Source: Allium sativum (lineage: Eukaryota > Streptophyta > Magnoliopsida > Asparagales > Amaryllidaceae). From it: a DNA stretch of 64,000 bases. The notes under the pieces are model-generated. The model searched no databases, was not told the DNA's origin, and saw only the letters and a list, made by a program, of their open reading frames with translations. The stretch is taken from the NCBI GenBank assembly GCA_030737875.1, contig CM060918.1:773878552-773942551 (forward strand), read 5' to 3'. Shown piece after piece: positions 1-13,057 of the stretch. The position numbers and the translations under genes are program-made. Position 1 is the first letter of the stretch. Every line of letters begins with the position of its first letter.

Positions 1-1200
1 GAAATGGGGATTTGGACGATTTTGGATAGTCGAGATTTTCATATTGAACATGGAAACATAACTTAGTTTATAAGAAAACTAAAGTGAAGATGGTTACAAT
101 TTATTAATTTAAAAAAGTTTGAATGTGTAAATTAAATTAAAACAAGCTCATCATGTAGAGATAGTTCTTAAATTTACGATTTGAAGTTCAAACGGATGTG
201 AAAGATCCAATATAGGTCAGAATTCTTTGAAACAAGAATCTTTCAGATCTATTGGATTATAGTTTCCTACTTAAAGTGAAAAACTAGGATTTCATCTTGA
301 AAATTTTGAGTTACATCAAAAATGAATTTACAAAAAAATCGCCGTTTGGTAAAATTAATAATTTAATATAATAGTGAAAACGGTTTAGTAATGATTGCTA
401 TAGCTATGAAACTAGTCAAAATGAGTAAGGAGGATATACGTAGATTGTTTAGTACGCATGGTGCTTGGTCTAGATTTTGGATACATAACTTCGTGCTAAT
501 TTTCACCTATCAGAAAAAGGATTTCTCACTTGATTCAGATAGAGAACACTTGATTTTGATTCTTGATATAATACAGCAGTTTTCCATTATAGTTAAAGGC
601 TATGTAAGGAAGACAAATGTTCTAATCAAGAAACTCAATTGGAATCTCCACTAGGAAAGTTGAGTGAGTGATAGTGGTTCTGAAATAAAGTCTAGGTGTT
701 CAAGCAAGTGATTAGATAAAATTTAGTGTATGAATGATTTATGTATATCATATGTACTTGAATATGATTAAATTGGTAGTTTGTGACTCATCCAAAAATC
801 TAGGTGATATTTATTTGACATATTAAATAATGTCAAGTATTAAATTCTGCTTATGGAATTTGTTTGATTGTTTCGTTGGTTTATTCCATTTTAGGAATTT
901 GATTATTTTTGGTTGGTTGATAGTGTTCTTTAATAGACTATAGTTTATAAAAAAATGTTGTTGGACAAGCACTTAAATCCCTATAAATTTGAGAAAAAAA
1001 AATTCAAAAATTTTGAAAAAAAATAGTTTGAGGTAAATTTTCAAATATTTTGTAATGATTAATTTGGGATTTTGGAATTTTTTTTCGATCGGAAGACTTG
1101 CCAGTTTGATCTAATTACTGTAGTTGTTGTTTTTGGAGGAACTCAAATACCATTGAACACACCAAGTTTTTTGTTTTAGAGTTATACCATGCTTCGGTAG
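1..1200 (+). other. Internal remnant of old element Y (left part), no gene recognised
   Basis: AT-rich sequence with no domain I recognise. The longest open frame (391-654, 87 codons) has no detectable motif and is probably chance. The stretch is interrupted at 1200 by the solo LTR and resumes at 6174, leading to a degenerate polypurine tract and the Y LTR at 6872, so I infer that it is the 3' interior of element Y. It could also contain unrelated older sequence further left. Confidence 0.45.
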
Positions 1201-2045
1201 TGTAACAACCCGGAAAATCTGAACCATTTAAAAAAATTTAATTTGGCTATTTTAGTGGATTTTAAATGTTTAAAATAAATTATTTTAAATAATAACAACG
1301 AAAAGTATGTTTGAATCGATGTTTGGAAATAAATATAATTATTTTAATTATAAACAAGGCCAGAAATGGCGCGGTAGTTTGAAAATTTGAATTCAACTTT
1401 GACTGATTGTACCGGGTGCAAAATAAAACGGATTTTAGTGAAGCCAAAAATATTTAAATCTGTTTATGAATATCTTTCTAATGAATCTGAAAAATCGGAG
1501 TTTCATAGCGGGAATCAAAAGTTATGGCCAAATGAATTTTCAAAAAGGCCGCTATAGAGAATATATAGCCCTGGAAAATAGCCATTTTGCAAACGACCTC
1601 AGAATTCGACGAAACCACTTTTGTTGGATCTGGGATGTTAAATTATTGCTTGTTTTTCAAATTCCATAATTTTTGAAGTTAATATGTGAGCATGGAGAAA
1701 GAAAATGTGTTTGGTTGATTTTAGTTAAATTGGATCGACCAGAAAATGGCCATTTTTCAAATGGTCTTAGAATTCGATGAAACTTGTTTTGTTGGGACCA
1801 TATCATCAAAACATAGCTAGATTTATTTTTCTGGAATTTTTGGGATCAGTATGTGGCCCTGGCAAATTAAAATGTACGTTTAAATCAAATGTTGAATGTT
1901 TTATATTTTAATTTGAAGGAAAACTGTCTGAAACAGTCAAATGGGCTTACGAAACATATCCCATTGTGTTCGGAAGGGGGGTATTTAGCTAGAGGCGACA
2001 GTCGTTGGGTTTGAATTGGAGTTCGTTTGGGGAAAACCCTAATTT

Positions 2046-2062
2046 TTTAAATATATATATAT
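2046..2062 (+). promoter_or_regulatory. Candidate LTR TATA box (solo LTR)
   Basis: TTTAAATATATATATAT lies about 845 bp into the LTR, just after an AAACCCTAATT leader-like motif and before a poly-C tract and a GC-richer block (2160-2420). The spacing matches the TATA box of the related LTR on the other strand (13047-13057, about 900 bp from the LTR start). Inferred from sequence only. Confidence 0.5.
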
Positions 2063-3214
2063 CGGCGAATCACCTTTTTTCTTGCATTAAATAAATTATA
2101 AAAAAAATCAGAAACCACCCCCCCCCCCCCGGGTTAAAAACGATCGACGATGGAAGACCCCTCAGAACTTCCCATTCATTTTTCGGCCAAACCACGAAAA
2201 ATTAGACCCTGCTCCAGTTGGGGATTTTGTAGAGCTCGGAGAGATCTTCAAATTCATACCTGTTATACCATGTATCATCGCCTGAATCGCCCAGATCGGC
2301 ACCCCAAAGTTGCGCCGTTCGAAGCCCTGCCGCCGCCACTTGCCAACGTCGCACCTGACGCGGTCCCCACCACCTGGCGTGCCATTCGAAGCCCTTCGAC
2401 GTACCATAACCTGATCGGCCCCTAGCTACATGGATTCGACGAAAATCGATGACCTAGTTTCGAACATTTCAGAGAAGGTACGGCTGTTTTTAATTTAACT
2501 GATTATAGCACTTTAAAGCGCTACGGATTATGATTTTACAATTAAAATCATATCTTTTTGCTATGTGGTCGAAATCCAGTGAAACAAGAGTCAGTGGACT
2601 CGTGTGGACGTCCTCTACATTCTAGAAGAGACCGGATATTTTTCTGAGCTTCCTACAATTTTTGGAGTGGAACCCAATGTGAGATTTCTAAATTATAAAC
2701 AATATGGAAATGACGATGTATAAATTATATAGTCGATGTATGAGTTATATAAGCATTGTACACCTCATGTATAAGCGTTGTATAAGTTGTATGTTCGATG
2801 TATAAGTTATATATGCGTTGTAAAAATGATATATGCGTTGAAAAGAATTGAAATGATATTGAAATGAAATCGAAATATAGTTATATACGTATATCTATAT
2901 ATATATATATATACTCCCCTCGTCCACAGACCATGGACAATATATATTGGTTATGATATTGTTTGGATTATTAGTTGATGTGAAATTTGGTGAATATCAT
3001 AAATGGTTGATTTGAAATGATTGATTGTGGTTGAAATCCCAATAGGACTAGTATATGGGAAAATTCGTCTGCGTACGAACTAGATATTGAAAATCCCCAT
3101 TGTCAAAAGCTGCGAGGCTTTAAGGTAGAGCAATGAGCCATACTCGGGACGGTGTCGGTTTTAACTACCCTGCCGTTATGCTACCAAAATTTTATGAAAT
3201 ATTCCTGTGTTAGA

Positions 3215-3510
3215 ATTATTTTCATGTGTTGAAATTATACTCGTGTGTTGAATAGAAATTCATGTGTTGAATAAAATTCATGTGTTGAAAGACGTTCATG
3301 TGTTGAATAAATTATTTGAAAGATAAAAATAACATTTTATCACATATATAGACTATATAAATTGTTCATATTTTAAAATAAATTGTTTTAACAATAAAAA
3401 TCACATTATATATATAAACTATATTCATGCGTTAAAATTATTTTCTTGTGTTGAAACTATATTCATGTGTTGAATAGAAATTCATGTGTTGAATAGAAAT
3501 TCGTGTGTTG
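3215..3510 (+). repeat. Degenerate TCATGTGTTGAAT tandem array
   Basis: The motif TTCATGTGTTGAATA recurs irregularly, spaced by short AT-rich linkers. It is the reverse complement of the ATTCAACACATGAAT arrays at 11076-11330 and 29034-29345, so the array was already present in the ancestor of these LTRs. Confidence 0.75.
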
Positions 3511-4879
3511 AATAAATTCTTTGAAAGATAAAAATAACATTTTTATCATATATTTAGACTATATAAAATATTAGTATTTTAAATAAATTGTTTTAACACC
3601 AAGGACAACATTTTTACCTTAAGTATAGACTATATAAAATAATCGTGTTTTGAAATAAATTGTTTTACAATAAAAATCACATTTTTATTCTATATATGAA
3701 TTGTTAAAAAGAGTGATGTGTTGAAATAAATATATGCTGGATAAAAATATCATTTTCATCAAATGTATGAAGTGAATATGGTTTTGAAATCGAAGAATGA
3801 ATTATATATATATATAATTAAAATAAATTGAATAACGAAGTTGTAGTTCGTATTTTGAAACCGTGATTTCAAACGATTAGTGCGGGAGATCCGACCATCG
3901 GATTTTCCTGAAACCAAAACCGTTGGGTTCGCTTTGGAAATATCTTTCCAACGACACCAACTTTATAAAGATCCAACGGTTGGATTGTCTGGAATGTTTA
4001 ATTCAAATCTGAAGAAAAACAGTGCCAGAATCGATGATATATATATATATAATTAAATCGAATAACGACACTGCAGTTCATATTTTGAAATCGTAACTTC
4101 AAACAACTGTACCGGGAGATCCGACTGTCGAATTTTCCCAAAACTGAAACCGTTGGATTCGTTTTTAAAAGATCCTTCTAATGATATAAAATTTGTGAAG
4201 ATCAAATGGTTAGATTTTCAGATATATGTAAATCAAATCTGAAGAAAAACAGCGCCACAACCGCGTTAAGGCCTGAAGCGTCGTTTGAATGAATTGGCTA
4301 TTTTTAAATAAATAAAAATAGCGATAAATCGTAATAAAATATTATAAACGATATGGAATGGGAATAAACTGAATTTGCTTGGTTTATTTAATATTTGATG
4401 GTTGAATGTGTTTGGCGTGAAGATTACATTAAAGAACAGAATTAGTGATATCGAATAATTTAACCATTGAAATGAATTGATTTGAAATTCTAAATATACG
4501 TGAATTATTTGAAAAGGCCGAGTTAATTCGCATTTCAAATAGTTTATCGACGATTAAAGGTCGGAGATATGAAGACGATGCAAGACCGATGATCTTCACG
4601 TCGAATGAAGGGGTGCTACTGATGCTCATGATAAGAGTAGCTACCTTGAGGGGGCTGAAGTAGTAGCCGTGCAGACGTACTTGTTGATTGTACAGATGTG
4701 CGAGGTATTAAGTGCCTCCGGTTTCGTTCAGACCCAGAACGAACTTGTAAATGGACTATGTGTCTGACATTGGATTTTGTTCTGTGCTGATTGATCCCTA
4801 TTAAATGTATATCTGTTTGGCGATGGAGAATTTATTCTCTTGCTTGACGCCCTTCTCTGACACGTACGAGCTAAGAGGT

Positions 4880-5390
4880 TATATATCGATAGAAATCAGT
4901 TGCATGTAGTGAATTGCCTGTGTGGCATGCCTAAGTGGCAGATGATCAAGGCTTCTGTTGAAAAGCAAAGTCTTGTGGTTGATGATCAAAGCACGGCCTG
5001 TGTGGCATAGCTTTGTGTATAACATTAATTCGCGAGCCTCACATCCCGGTATGAGCCAGAAACGGGAGGAGGACATCAGGGAGAACATGCGTTTCCTTCT
5101 AGCTAGGAGTGGTGCTTTGGGTTTTACACGCCCGGGCATTTTACTTATGTGGATGATGCAAAGCGGGGCCTCGGTTAGTTCGGTCTCTTCGGAGCCGATG
5201 ATTTGGTCGGATATGACTAGTGACGCCCCATAGGGCGGGGAAACGCAGTGTTCAGGCATTTTAATCCACATCGAGTGGACCGGCCTGACGATCCAAGGGT
5301 CGATGCGTTCTGATCCTGAGGGCGGGCTAGGGCATCTCGAATTCGGTAAGGACGATCCCTTGCCTTGGCTCATGACGGAAATCCAATTTC
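4880..5390 (+). other. GC-richer conserved LTR block
   Basis: A block of clearly higher GC content than the surrounding LTR. Its reverse complement reappears at 8350-8990 and 26346-26970 with long near-identical runs such as AAATGCCTGAACACTGCG, while much of the rest of the LTR has diverged. Open frames on both strands here appear to be by-products of composition. It lies in the 3' half of the LTR, perhaps R/U5. Function unknown. Confidence 0.6.
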
Positions 5391-6173
5391 AAAATACGAC
5401 ACCATGCGGTTTTGATTGTATACCTATATAGCGACATAGTAGTATGGGTCATTAATGCCATCTATGATTGATACTTATGATTGAAATTGTTTTTGAAACA
5501 TATAAACAATAGTAATAATATCAAAAGCTTTTGTTCTATTCGTATCAAGCATATTTTGGCCATTATAAGGAAAAACTCTATCCTCCAGTTTGTGTTGCAT
5601 TATGTGATGGGAACTGAGTCTTATAATGGCTTCATTTTTATAAAAAGCATTGCGATGTTTAAAAGATTTACTTGTTTTAAAGCACTGGCACTCCAATGGA
5701 GTAAACCCGTTCCGCGAAAGTGGCGTGGTCCTGTGATTGGCCATATTATAAAGTAAGTTAAGTAGATTTCTCATACTAGTCCCATGACTGACTCGTAGTT
5801 TGTTTCACTTGCAAACTCGGGTGCCCCTTTTTCTGCACGGGCAGCCTTGTATTCAGGTTTTAGCAGGCTCTTTCTGGATAGCTAGAGTAGAAGATGGATT
5901 CTATCATTTATCTCTATTATGCTGTTCAACTCCTATTGTACTTATTATGTTTTGATTTTCGTTGTAGACATTTTATTTAAAGCTGAACTGTATTTTGTAC
6001 TAAGAATGATCTTGTATACTATGTAACTCTGATGATTATGTTTATCCAGTGTATTCTATTGTACATTATCTGGTGTATTTAATTATTTCTGTTATGCTGT
6101 TATCTGTTTATGTGTTATATTCCAAAGATTACTCTTGCCACCGTCGTACGGGGTTTGGGGCCGTCACAGGTAG

Positions 6174-6871
6174 GAGGGAACCCTCTCCTTGTCATCATTA
6201 ATTTTGATTTGAATTTGTTTGAGTTCAAAGAGATTTGAATGTATAATTAGAATATTAAAACCAGGAAGGTAGTTTAACATTTTATTTTAGAAAATTGGAT
6301 GCATATCGGTTTGTTATAAGATAACCCTATGTAATTTGATTGCATATAATTGTTTATTGTTTATTACACTATTATTGCTAGCTGCATCATGTTTTGGTTC
6401 TCACCATGATTGTTGTATTGTTTATACGTGTGTTAGTTGTTTTTTTTCTTGTTTTTTTTCTTAACGTTTTTTCGCTTTAAGTAAGTATTTATAGGTATTG
6501 AAAGCAAAAGCTAGATTGCTTGCTTATAGCTTCTGGTTTCATGGTAAAGATATATTTGCCAGACAAAATGGTATGTATTTCGCATTACGTACCATATGTG
6601 GGTCTTATATATTGTTTAACTATGGTTTGGGATGCCTCATCACTGACATGAGATGTATAGTGTCATATTTTGATGTTATGAAATTTTCGAATCAAGCCGT
6701 ACAAAGTAGGTGCTGTCGAAATTTTCCGAAAATTCCAGCTGTTAGAAACTTTTAACACAATTTTAGTAAGAAATGTTTTGAAGTAAAATTAATTTATAGT
6801 CTAAACTTAGGGATTTGTTGTCATTCCTTTCCCTTATGAATTTCGAGGATGATTTTTTTTTACGGTGTGGA
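6174..6871 (+). other. 3' end of the interior of element Y with degenerate polypurine tract
   Basis: It continues 1-1195 after the solo LTR. The segment TTTGCCAGACAAAATGGTA near 6555 resembles TTTGCCCGACAAATAGGTA in the minus-strand interior of the giant-LTR element (about 14285-14310), so Y is a relative. The end (about 6838-6871) reads like a decayed form of the block that precedes plant gypsy 3' LTRs: ATTTCGAGGATGA, a T run and a purine-rich stretch, directly before TGCAACAACCC. No gene seen. Confidence 0.5.
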
Positions 6872-7609
6872 TGCAACAACCCGAATTTTTTCATATCAGA
6901 AATATTTTGTTACTTAAGTATTTAAAATAATTAATTTTAAGATTTACTTATTGGGATTATATTTTAATTGAGATTTGGATTGTCAATTCAACTTAAATTT
7001 GAACTTTTGAGTTTAAAACCAACTTAAGTTATTTTGAAACCATGGACAATCCTATTTGGATATAAACGATAATATGAAATTATTAGCAATAAATTTGAAT
7101 GTTTGAAAGTCAAAATATTGGAATTTCTAATTTAATTATTATCTAATACGAACATGATAATTTTAGTTATCATAGTTTATTTAATCAGTATTGATTTTAA
7201 AGCAGTTTGTAAATCCATTGACGATAATAAATAGTTTAGAATTATGTTGACATTTAGGTCATGTGTTAAAACAATATTTTAATATGGAAACTAGAAATGA
7301 TCTTGGAATTCGACTAAACCAGTTTCATCGGATCTGAAATGGTAAATTATTGTAAGATTTCAATTTTCATATCCATTGGAGTCATTGTGTGGTCGTGCAA
7401 GCTTGATATGTGTAGTAATTAGTTTTTGGAATTTAAATAATCTGATTCAGTTATTATTTCTAATAATCTACTTTTCAAAATCTTTTTATTTTTATTTTTT
7501 AATAATTAAATCATAATTCAAATTAGTCTAGTCACATTAATAACAACTTGATGGTGACGTGATTGCTTGCTTGAAATATATGGTTAACTTGAGAATCTTG
7601 GGTACTTGT
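6872..7609 (+). mobile_element. 3' LTR of old element Y, segment 1 of 4 (U3)
   Basis: It starts TGCAACAACCCGAATT, a one-base variant of TGTAACAACCC, after a polypurine-like tract. Around 7290-7410 it resembles 1760-1890 of the solo LTR. It is cut at 7609 by the giant-LTR element; the target duplication CTTGT is 7605-7609 and 31933-31937. The four segments together give an LTR of about 4.6 kb, near the length of the 4,968-bp solo LTR. Confidence 0.65.
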
Positions 7610-8349
7610 TGTTACGACCCAAAATCCCCCTTACGGGAAATCGCGGATTGTACTGAGAACAAGCCACATTGGAACGCAAACAGAAGAAAATTTCATTGAT
7701 TATTACAACAATTCATCAGAATACAAGTATAAAGAGTATGAATAAATATTACACATTCGATAAATATCAGAGATTTACCAATTACAATGCAGCGAAAAAA
7801 TAATACAAAACATAACTGAAAGAGATATACGGATACAGAGCTTTCCAGATATCATTCCAGCTGTAAACCAGGTTCCTGTGAATATAAATCTGCAAAACCA
7901 AAACTACTAGTTGCCCATGTCAAAATAAGGGCACCCAGAGTTTAGGATAAAACAATAAACTCCATGACAGTCATGTGACTGGTGTGAGAAATAAAACAGT
8001 TATTAATCTTTATTTTAAAGTTAGGTAAATCAAGGGACCACGCCGTATAACACGGAACGGGTTTCCTCCCAAGAATACCAGTGCATAAAACAACATCGCA
8101 ATGCTAAATAAAGAACAATGAAGCTATTATAAGACCCAGGTCCCATCACACAATGCAACACAAGCCGGAGGATAGGGTTTTACCTTATAATAACCAAAGA
8201 ATGCTTGATACGCTAAATTTCATGTTTAATTATTACTATAAGTGTATAGTGTCAAAACAATTTCAATCATACGTATCAATCATAGACGGCATAAGTGCCC
8301 CATACCACTATGTCGTCATATATAGGTTTACAACTAAAACCGCAAAGTC

Positions 8350-8990
8350 GTGTATTGGAAGTTGGATTTCCATCTGTGAACCAAGGCAAGGGATCGTCCT
8401 TACCGCTTCGAGACTCTCTAGCCCGAGCCTCAGGCAAGTTCTCAATCAAGCCTTGGATCGTCAGGGCCGATCCACCGATGTGGATTAAAATGCCTGAACA
8501 CTGCGTTTCCCCGCCCTTTGGGGCGTAAATGAGTCCTATGACTCCATCGGCTCCACATAGTCACCGATATATCTGAGGCGCCTCGCAATCCAACAAACAC
8601 ATAAGTCAAACTCGTCAGGGCATGTAAAACCACTGACGCCACTTCTAGCTAGAATGAAACGCATGTCCTCTGTGATGTCCTCTCCCGTTTCTGGTTCACA
8701 ACTGGGGTGTGAGGCTCGTGAATTAATGCTACACAAAGCTATGCCACACAGGCGGTGCTTTGATCATCGACCACAAGACTCTGCTTTTCAACAGAATCCT
8801 TGATCATTTGCATCTTAGCATGCCACACAGGCAAACCACTCCATGCAACCGATATCCATCAATCACACAGAATGATATCCAATGTCAGACACACAGTCCA
8901 TTTACAAGTCCGTTCTGGGTCTGAACGAAACCGGAGGCACCTTGTACCTCACATATCCATCGATCTCCAAGTACGTCTGGACGATCACCA
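8350..8990 (-). other. GC-richer conserved block of LTR A
   Basis: Reverse-complement counterpart of 4880-5390 in the solo LTR and direct counterpart of 26346-26970 in LTR B. All three copies share runs such as ATGCCTGAACACT and GGCGTGTAAAACC-like segments, and are separated by AT-rich sequence. No coding function is evident. Confidence 0.6.
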
Positions 8991-11075
8991 ACTGATTTCC
9001 TCCTTTTGGGTGTATGGCCCAATCAAGATCATCAGTAATTATCCAAACGATGTGGAGACCTCCGGTCTTCGACCACCGTCTTCATCCTCGACACATTGTC
9101 GAATCAGTTATTCAAAATGGGATAAACCCGGTCTTTCTGAATAACTCGCGTATATAATAAACAAGTGTTACACAAACACAACATACGCCTCATTCCAATT
9201 TAGAATATTCTTTTATTCAAATATTCTTATACTTTGGGAAAGGTTCCCATTAATTGTATCAAAGATAAATTCCTCAAATTTATTCTTTAATCTTCCTTTG
9301 AATATCAATTCAAATCAAATTATGGTTTATCCAAACTAGTCCGGATTAACGAACCTTACCGAAGTAATCATTTGTTTTAATATCCCAATCCCAACCTAAT
9401 CATCCCATGATGTAAAACTGGTAATACTCCATATCTAACACCACAGTGTTATCGGTAAATTCAATTACCATTTCACGTTCAAATCTAATTAAAGATTTAC
9501 TATCGCTTGGATCAAAACTGGTGATACTCCATTCTCTATCATTTCAATCTAATTAAAGATTCATTAAAACTCCACTTGGTTTTAATCTTCCCAAAAATCA
9601 CTATCAATGATTATTTAACTTGGGAAATCATATCTTGTCTTTAACTGGGTTAAAGAACCAATGTCATTTAAAATACGATTAACGATAAACCCAAAATCAC
9701 ATTCTATTCCATCAGCCTTTAACCGTAAATTAGCAAGTGAACAATTCCCTAAGTAATAACCCTGAAGGCCGAAACCAACATCAGATCAATACCCAAGAAA
9801 CCATTCAACTTAACTAATCTCCAGTTAGTTTCTGATTTTCTTAAATTCGTTGGGTCTAAGAATGGTATTATTAAAGATACCATTCACGACAACCCAAATC
9901 ACATTCCATTAATTATCGTGTTAAAGAACAAGTGTTATTTAAAACACCGTTCACGATAAACCCAAAAATCAATTCAAATTCAAATCCAATTCCAATTAAA
10001 TACCATTTAATTGGTATACTTCATTAAATCTAAATAAAAAGATTTAATCTTTTTCTCAACTGGGTTTAAGAACAGTGTTAATGAAGACACCATTCACGAC
10101 AAACCCAAATACCATTTGATATTAAATACCAGGCTCTGAATACAAAATATATCGTCTTATATTCAATATCAAATTCTACGACCAACAAATATCATATTGG
10201 AAATAACGATATAAATATATCTTTCAAATTCCCATAACAATATCTGTATAATCACGAAATCCAACATCGAAATATTCCAAAGACAATTTTGATTCAAATC
10301 CATTCCAATTCAATTATTGGAAATTCTGGTTACTTTTAAAACCCCTTTCAAATCCAATTTATTTATTTCAAAAATGAATGGATTGTAATTCTAGTTCAAA
10401 ACTAGTTCATTTCGATAAAAATCTATTTTTATCTTTTCAAATATGGAATTTTTCATTCCAATTCTTTCCAAATCATTTCTTATGAATTTACACAAATTAT
10501 TGTTATTTTTAATAATTTTATCAAGGCCCGTACAGTCGATTTCCATCAACGGCCATCGAAATGCACTTACAGTGACCTTTTCCAAATTTGATTTGGACAT
10601 AATACCAAATCCAACTGTTAGATTTCAAATCTCTAATATTCGCTAGAAATCTCTTTTCGATACAAACCTAACTGTTTTGTTTTTAGGAGAATCCGACAGT
10701 CGGATCTCCCGTAATGTCCATTCGAAGTCAATGGTCGAAATTCGCGAACTACCGCAGCGCGGCGCGTTCTATTCAGGCCACTATATATATAATATATATT
10801 ATATATATTTCATTGATTTCCTTTTAAAACGTATTTTATAAATCGTTTTAAAAACGAGTTCAACTTCATATTCAATTTCTAATCAGAACTGAATATTCCA
10901 CATCATCGATATATAAATGATGGTATTTTCAAAATATTATATTTTGACATCAATTCCTTTTCGATATTCGTTATAAAAATAAATAAAATCAATATAGGTA
11001 TCGTTCACGTCAAAATGGCGCAAATCAAATCAACACGACTTTATATATTTCAATAACTTCGTTATTCTATTCAAC

Positions 11076-11330
11076 AAATGAATATTTTCTTCAACACATG
11101 AATTTTCTTTTATTCAACACATGAATATATATTTTATTCAACACATGAATTTTCTTTTATTCAACAGATGATTATATATTTTATTCAACACATGAATTTT
11201 CTTTTATTCAACACATGAAAATATATTTTATTCAACACATGAATATATATTTTATTCAACACATGAATTTATATTTTATTCAACGCATGAATTTTCTTTT
11301 ATTCAACACATGAATATATATTTTCCAACT
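11076..11330 (-). repeat. ATTCAACACATGAAT tandem array (LTR A)
   Basis: About a dozen copies of ATTCAACACATGAAT, separated alternately by TTTCTTTT and ATATATTTT linkers, giving units of about 23-25 bp. LTR B has a longer version at 29034-29345, so the copy number differs between the two LTRs of one element. Confidence 0.9.
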
Positions 11331-11984
11331 TGGAATGAGGCCCAATCAATTACCATATAATGTATTATATGGATTCCTTACAACACATGTATATAATAGC
11401 AACGATAAATAATCAACCATCATCCAGAGTGCATTCTACACTGTATAAGCATCAAATATAAATATTTAATGCTTATAACAGCCTTTCAATAAACCGATCG
11501 ACATACAGCTAATTATTTGGGATTAGTGTACGCCAAATATCATCCCAACACCCGTGTGGGGTTTCAAACAATCAAACACAGGTTTTACTTGTGCAGTTGG
11601 GCGACGTGTAAAATTTATCATCCCGATCAATATCAGTCAAATGTGTGTATATAAACAAATCGTCCGATTTGTTTATAAATATTTATTTAATATTCACGTT
11701 AAAAATTATATTTTTAACTATAAAATATTTTATTCCATTCCACGTCACACAACCAACTTTCACAACACACCAATTAAACAAACAAGTCATCCATGGTCTG
11801 TGGACAACGGGTGTCGGGTGCTACTAAGCACCGTCTGCGTCCTAGTATATATTTCAACTAGAAAATAAATTAAAAGTGAGAAGATCTCACAGAGAGTTCC
11901 ACTCCTCCGTGCTTTCCTTCTGAACTGTTCGGGTTTCGTTTTAATTTCAGTCGATACCATCGCCATCTTTTCCCGCTGTTCACA

Positions 11985-12370
11985 GTAAAAATCATATTTT
12001 TACCGCTTTATCCCAATAAATAAAGATCATATTTTTATTCTTTCTATAATATAAAAATCATATTTTTATTCTTTCTATAATATAAAAATCATATTTTTAA
12101 AATGCTACTATATATATGAAGATTATATTTTTAATTCAACTCCACCTAAATAAAAATCATATCTTCGCATAGTTAAAAATCGTATTTTTATTTCATTAGC
12201 TATATAAAAATTATATTTTTATTCTCTACATCATATAAAAATTATATTTTTATTCTCTACACCATATAAAAATTATATTTTTATTCTCTACATCATATAA
12301 AAGTTATATTTATATTCCCTACATCATATAAAAATTATATTTTTATATCGTTAAAAATCATATCTTTAAA
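11985..12370 (-). repeat. AT-rich 31-bp tandem array (LTR A)
   Basis: Units built on ATATAAAAATTATATTTTTA plus TTCTCTACATC (about 31 bp), with AAAATCATATTTTTATTCTT variants upstream. The core is self-complementary (TAAAAAT...ATTTTTA), so each unit could fold into a short hairpin. Confidence 0.85.
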
Positions 12371-12479
12371 GTGTTAAAAATCTTAACTTCTTATGAACAA
12401 AGATCAAAACTTTATATTAATAAAAATCTAATCTTTAACCTAATCAAAAACCATATTCATATTCAAAGAAAAACCATGT

Positions 12480-12655
12480 TCATATTCAAAGAAAACCAGT
12501 TTTTGTATCAAAGAAAAATCGGTTTTTGTATCAAAGAAAAATTGGTTTTTGTATCAAAGAAAAACCGGTTTTTGTATCAAAGAAAAATCGGTTTTTTGTA
12601 TCAAAGAAAAATCAGTTTTTTGTATCAAAGAAAAATCGGTTTTTTTTAATCAAAG
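12480..12655 (-). repeat. 24-bp tandem array, TATCAAAGAAAAATCGG type (LTR A)
   Basis: About seven units of TATCAAAGAAAAATCGG followed by a T run and G. The period is about 24 bp, a multiple of three, so the array translates as a simple 8-residue repeat (LYQRKIGF-like) without being a real gene. The matching array in LTR B is 30480-30650. Confidence 0.85.
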
Positions 12656-12717
12656 GAAAAAAAACTAGTTTTTAAATCAATAAAGAAAACAAATTCAAAG
12701 AGAAAATTAAAAAACTC

Positions 12718-12985
12718 ATAGCGCATTGGGGGGGTTTGTTGCGATCGAGGTGGAGGAGGAGATCCGGTACGGCGGTGGGACCCTGGTGCGGCGGCGGTGG
12801 CCCTCAGGCGCGGTGGCGGTTGACTTCATCCATTTGGGGGTGCTTGAGGTAGCGTGACCGCCGGAGAAAAAAAGGGAGGGAGCAGCCATTGAGGTAGGTG
12901 ATGGATGGGGGGAGGAGAAAGGCCGCGGTCGCGCTAACGGCGCCTGGAGGGAGGCGGCGGCGTGGCTTCCTTTCTCGCGTGCCCC
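12718..12985 (-). other. GC-rich leader block of LTR A
   Basis: A sharply GC-rich block, rich in CCG and GGC triplets, in very AT-rich surroundings. It starts roughly 60-70 bp downstream of the predicted TATA box, so it would lie in the 5' leader of an LTR transcript. The minus strand can encode a short Ser/Pro/Arg-rich peptide with MAAPSLFFSGGHA near 12885. The LTR B counterpart reads through a 99-codon frame, suggesting either a short leader ORF or a captured host fragment. Confidence 0.5.
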
Positions 12986-13046
12986 CCTTTTTATTTCGAA
13001 TGTGTTTGAGAATAACGAAGTGGGGGAAGAGAGAATAGAGAGTTGA

Positions 13047-13057
13047 CTTTATAAATT
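13047..13057 (-). promoter_or_regulatory. Predicted TATA box of LTR A
   Basis: On the minus strand, AATTTATAAAG is followed by a pyrimidine-rich patch (TCTCTATTCTCTCTTCCCCC), a common plant core-promoter arrangement. It lies about 900 bp from the LTR 5' end. LTR B has the same arrangement at 31027-31038. Confidence 0.6.

Larger units (their letters stand above)
1201..6168 (+). mobile_element. Solo LTR, 4,968 bp, of the giant-LTR gypsy superfamily
   Basis: The segment begins TGTAACAACCCGG and ends GGCCGTCACA, with the TG...CA ends of an LTR. It is flanked by the 5-bp direct repeat GGTAG at 1196-1200 and 6169-6173. No primer-binding site, interior or second LTR lies between those duplications, so it is a solo LTR left by recombination between two LTRs. 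Its first 150 bases align with the reverse complement of the LTR ending at 13956, and its 4880-5390 block with 8350-8990, so it belongs to the same superfamily as the element at 7610-31932. It is about 1.4 kb shorter, apparently because it lacks most of the tandem arrays of that element. Confidence 0.9.

Noticed and set aside
391..654. 87-codon plus-strand ORF near the left edge
   Set aside because: No motif and no homologue elsewhere in the window. Length is within chance for this composition.
4879..5373. 164-codon minus-strand ORF in the solo LTR
   Set aside because: Falls in a GC-richer block that has fewer stops by composition. Related copies (8295-8528, 26346-26970) do not keep the frame, and no domain is recognisable.
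12371..12649. 92-codon Lys-rich ORF (also 30511-30867)
   Set aside because: By-product of the 24-bp TATCAAAGAAAAATCGG array. It is on the strand opposite to LTR transcription.
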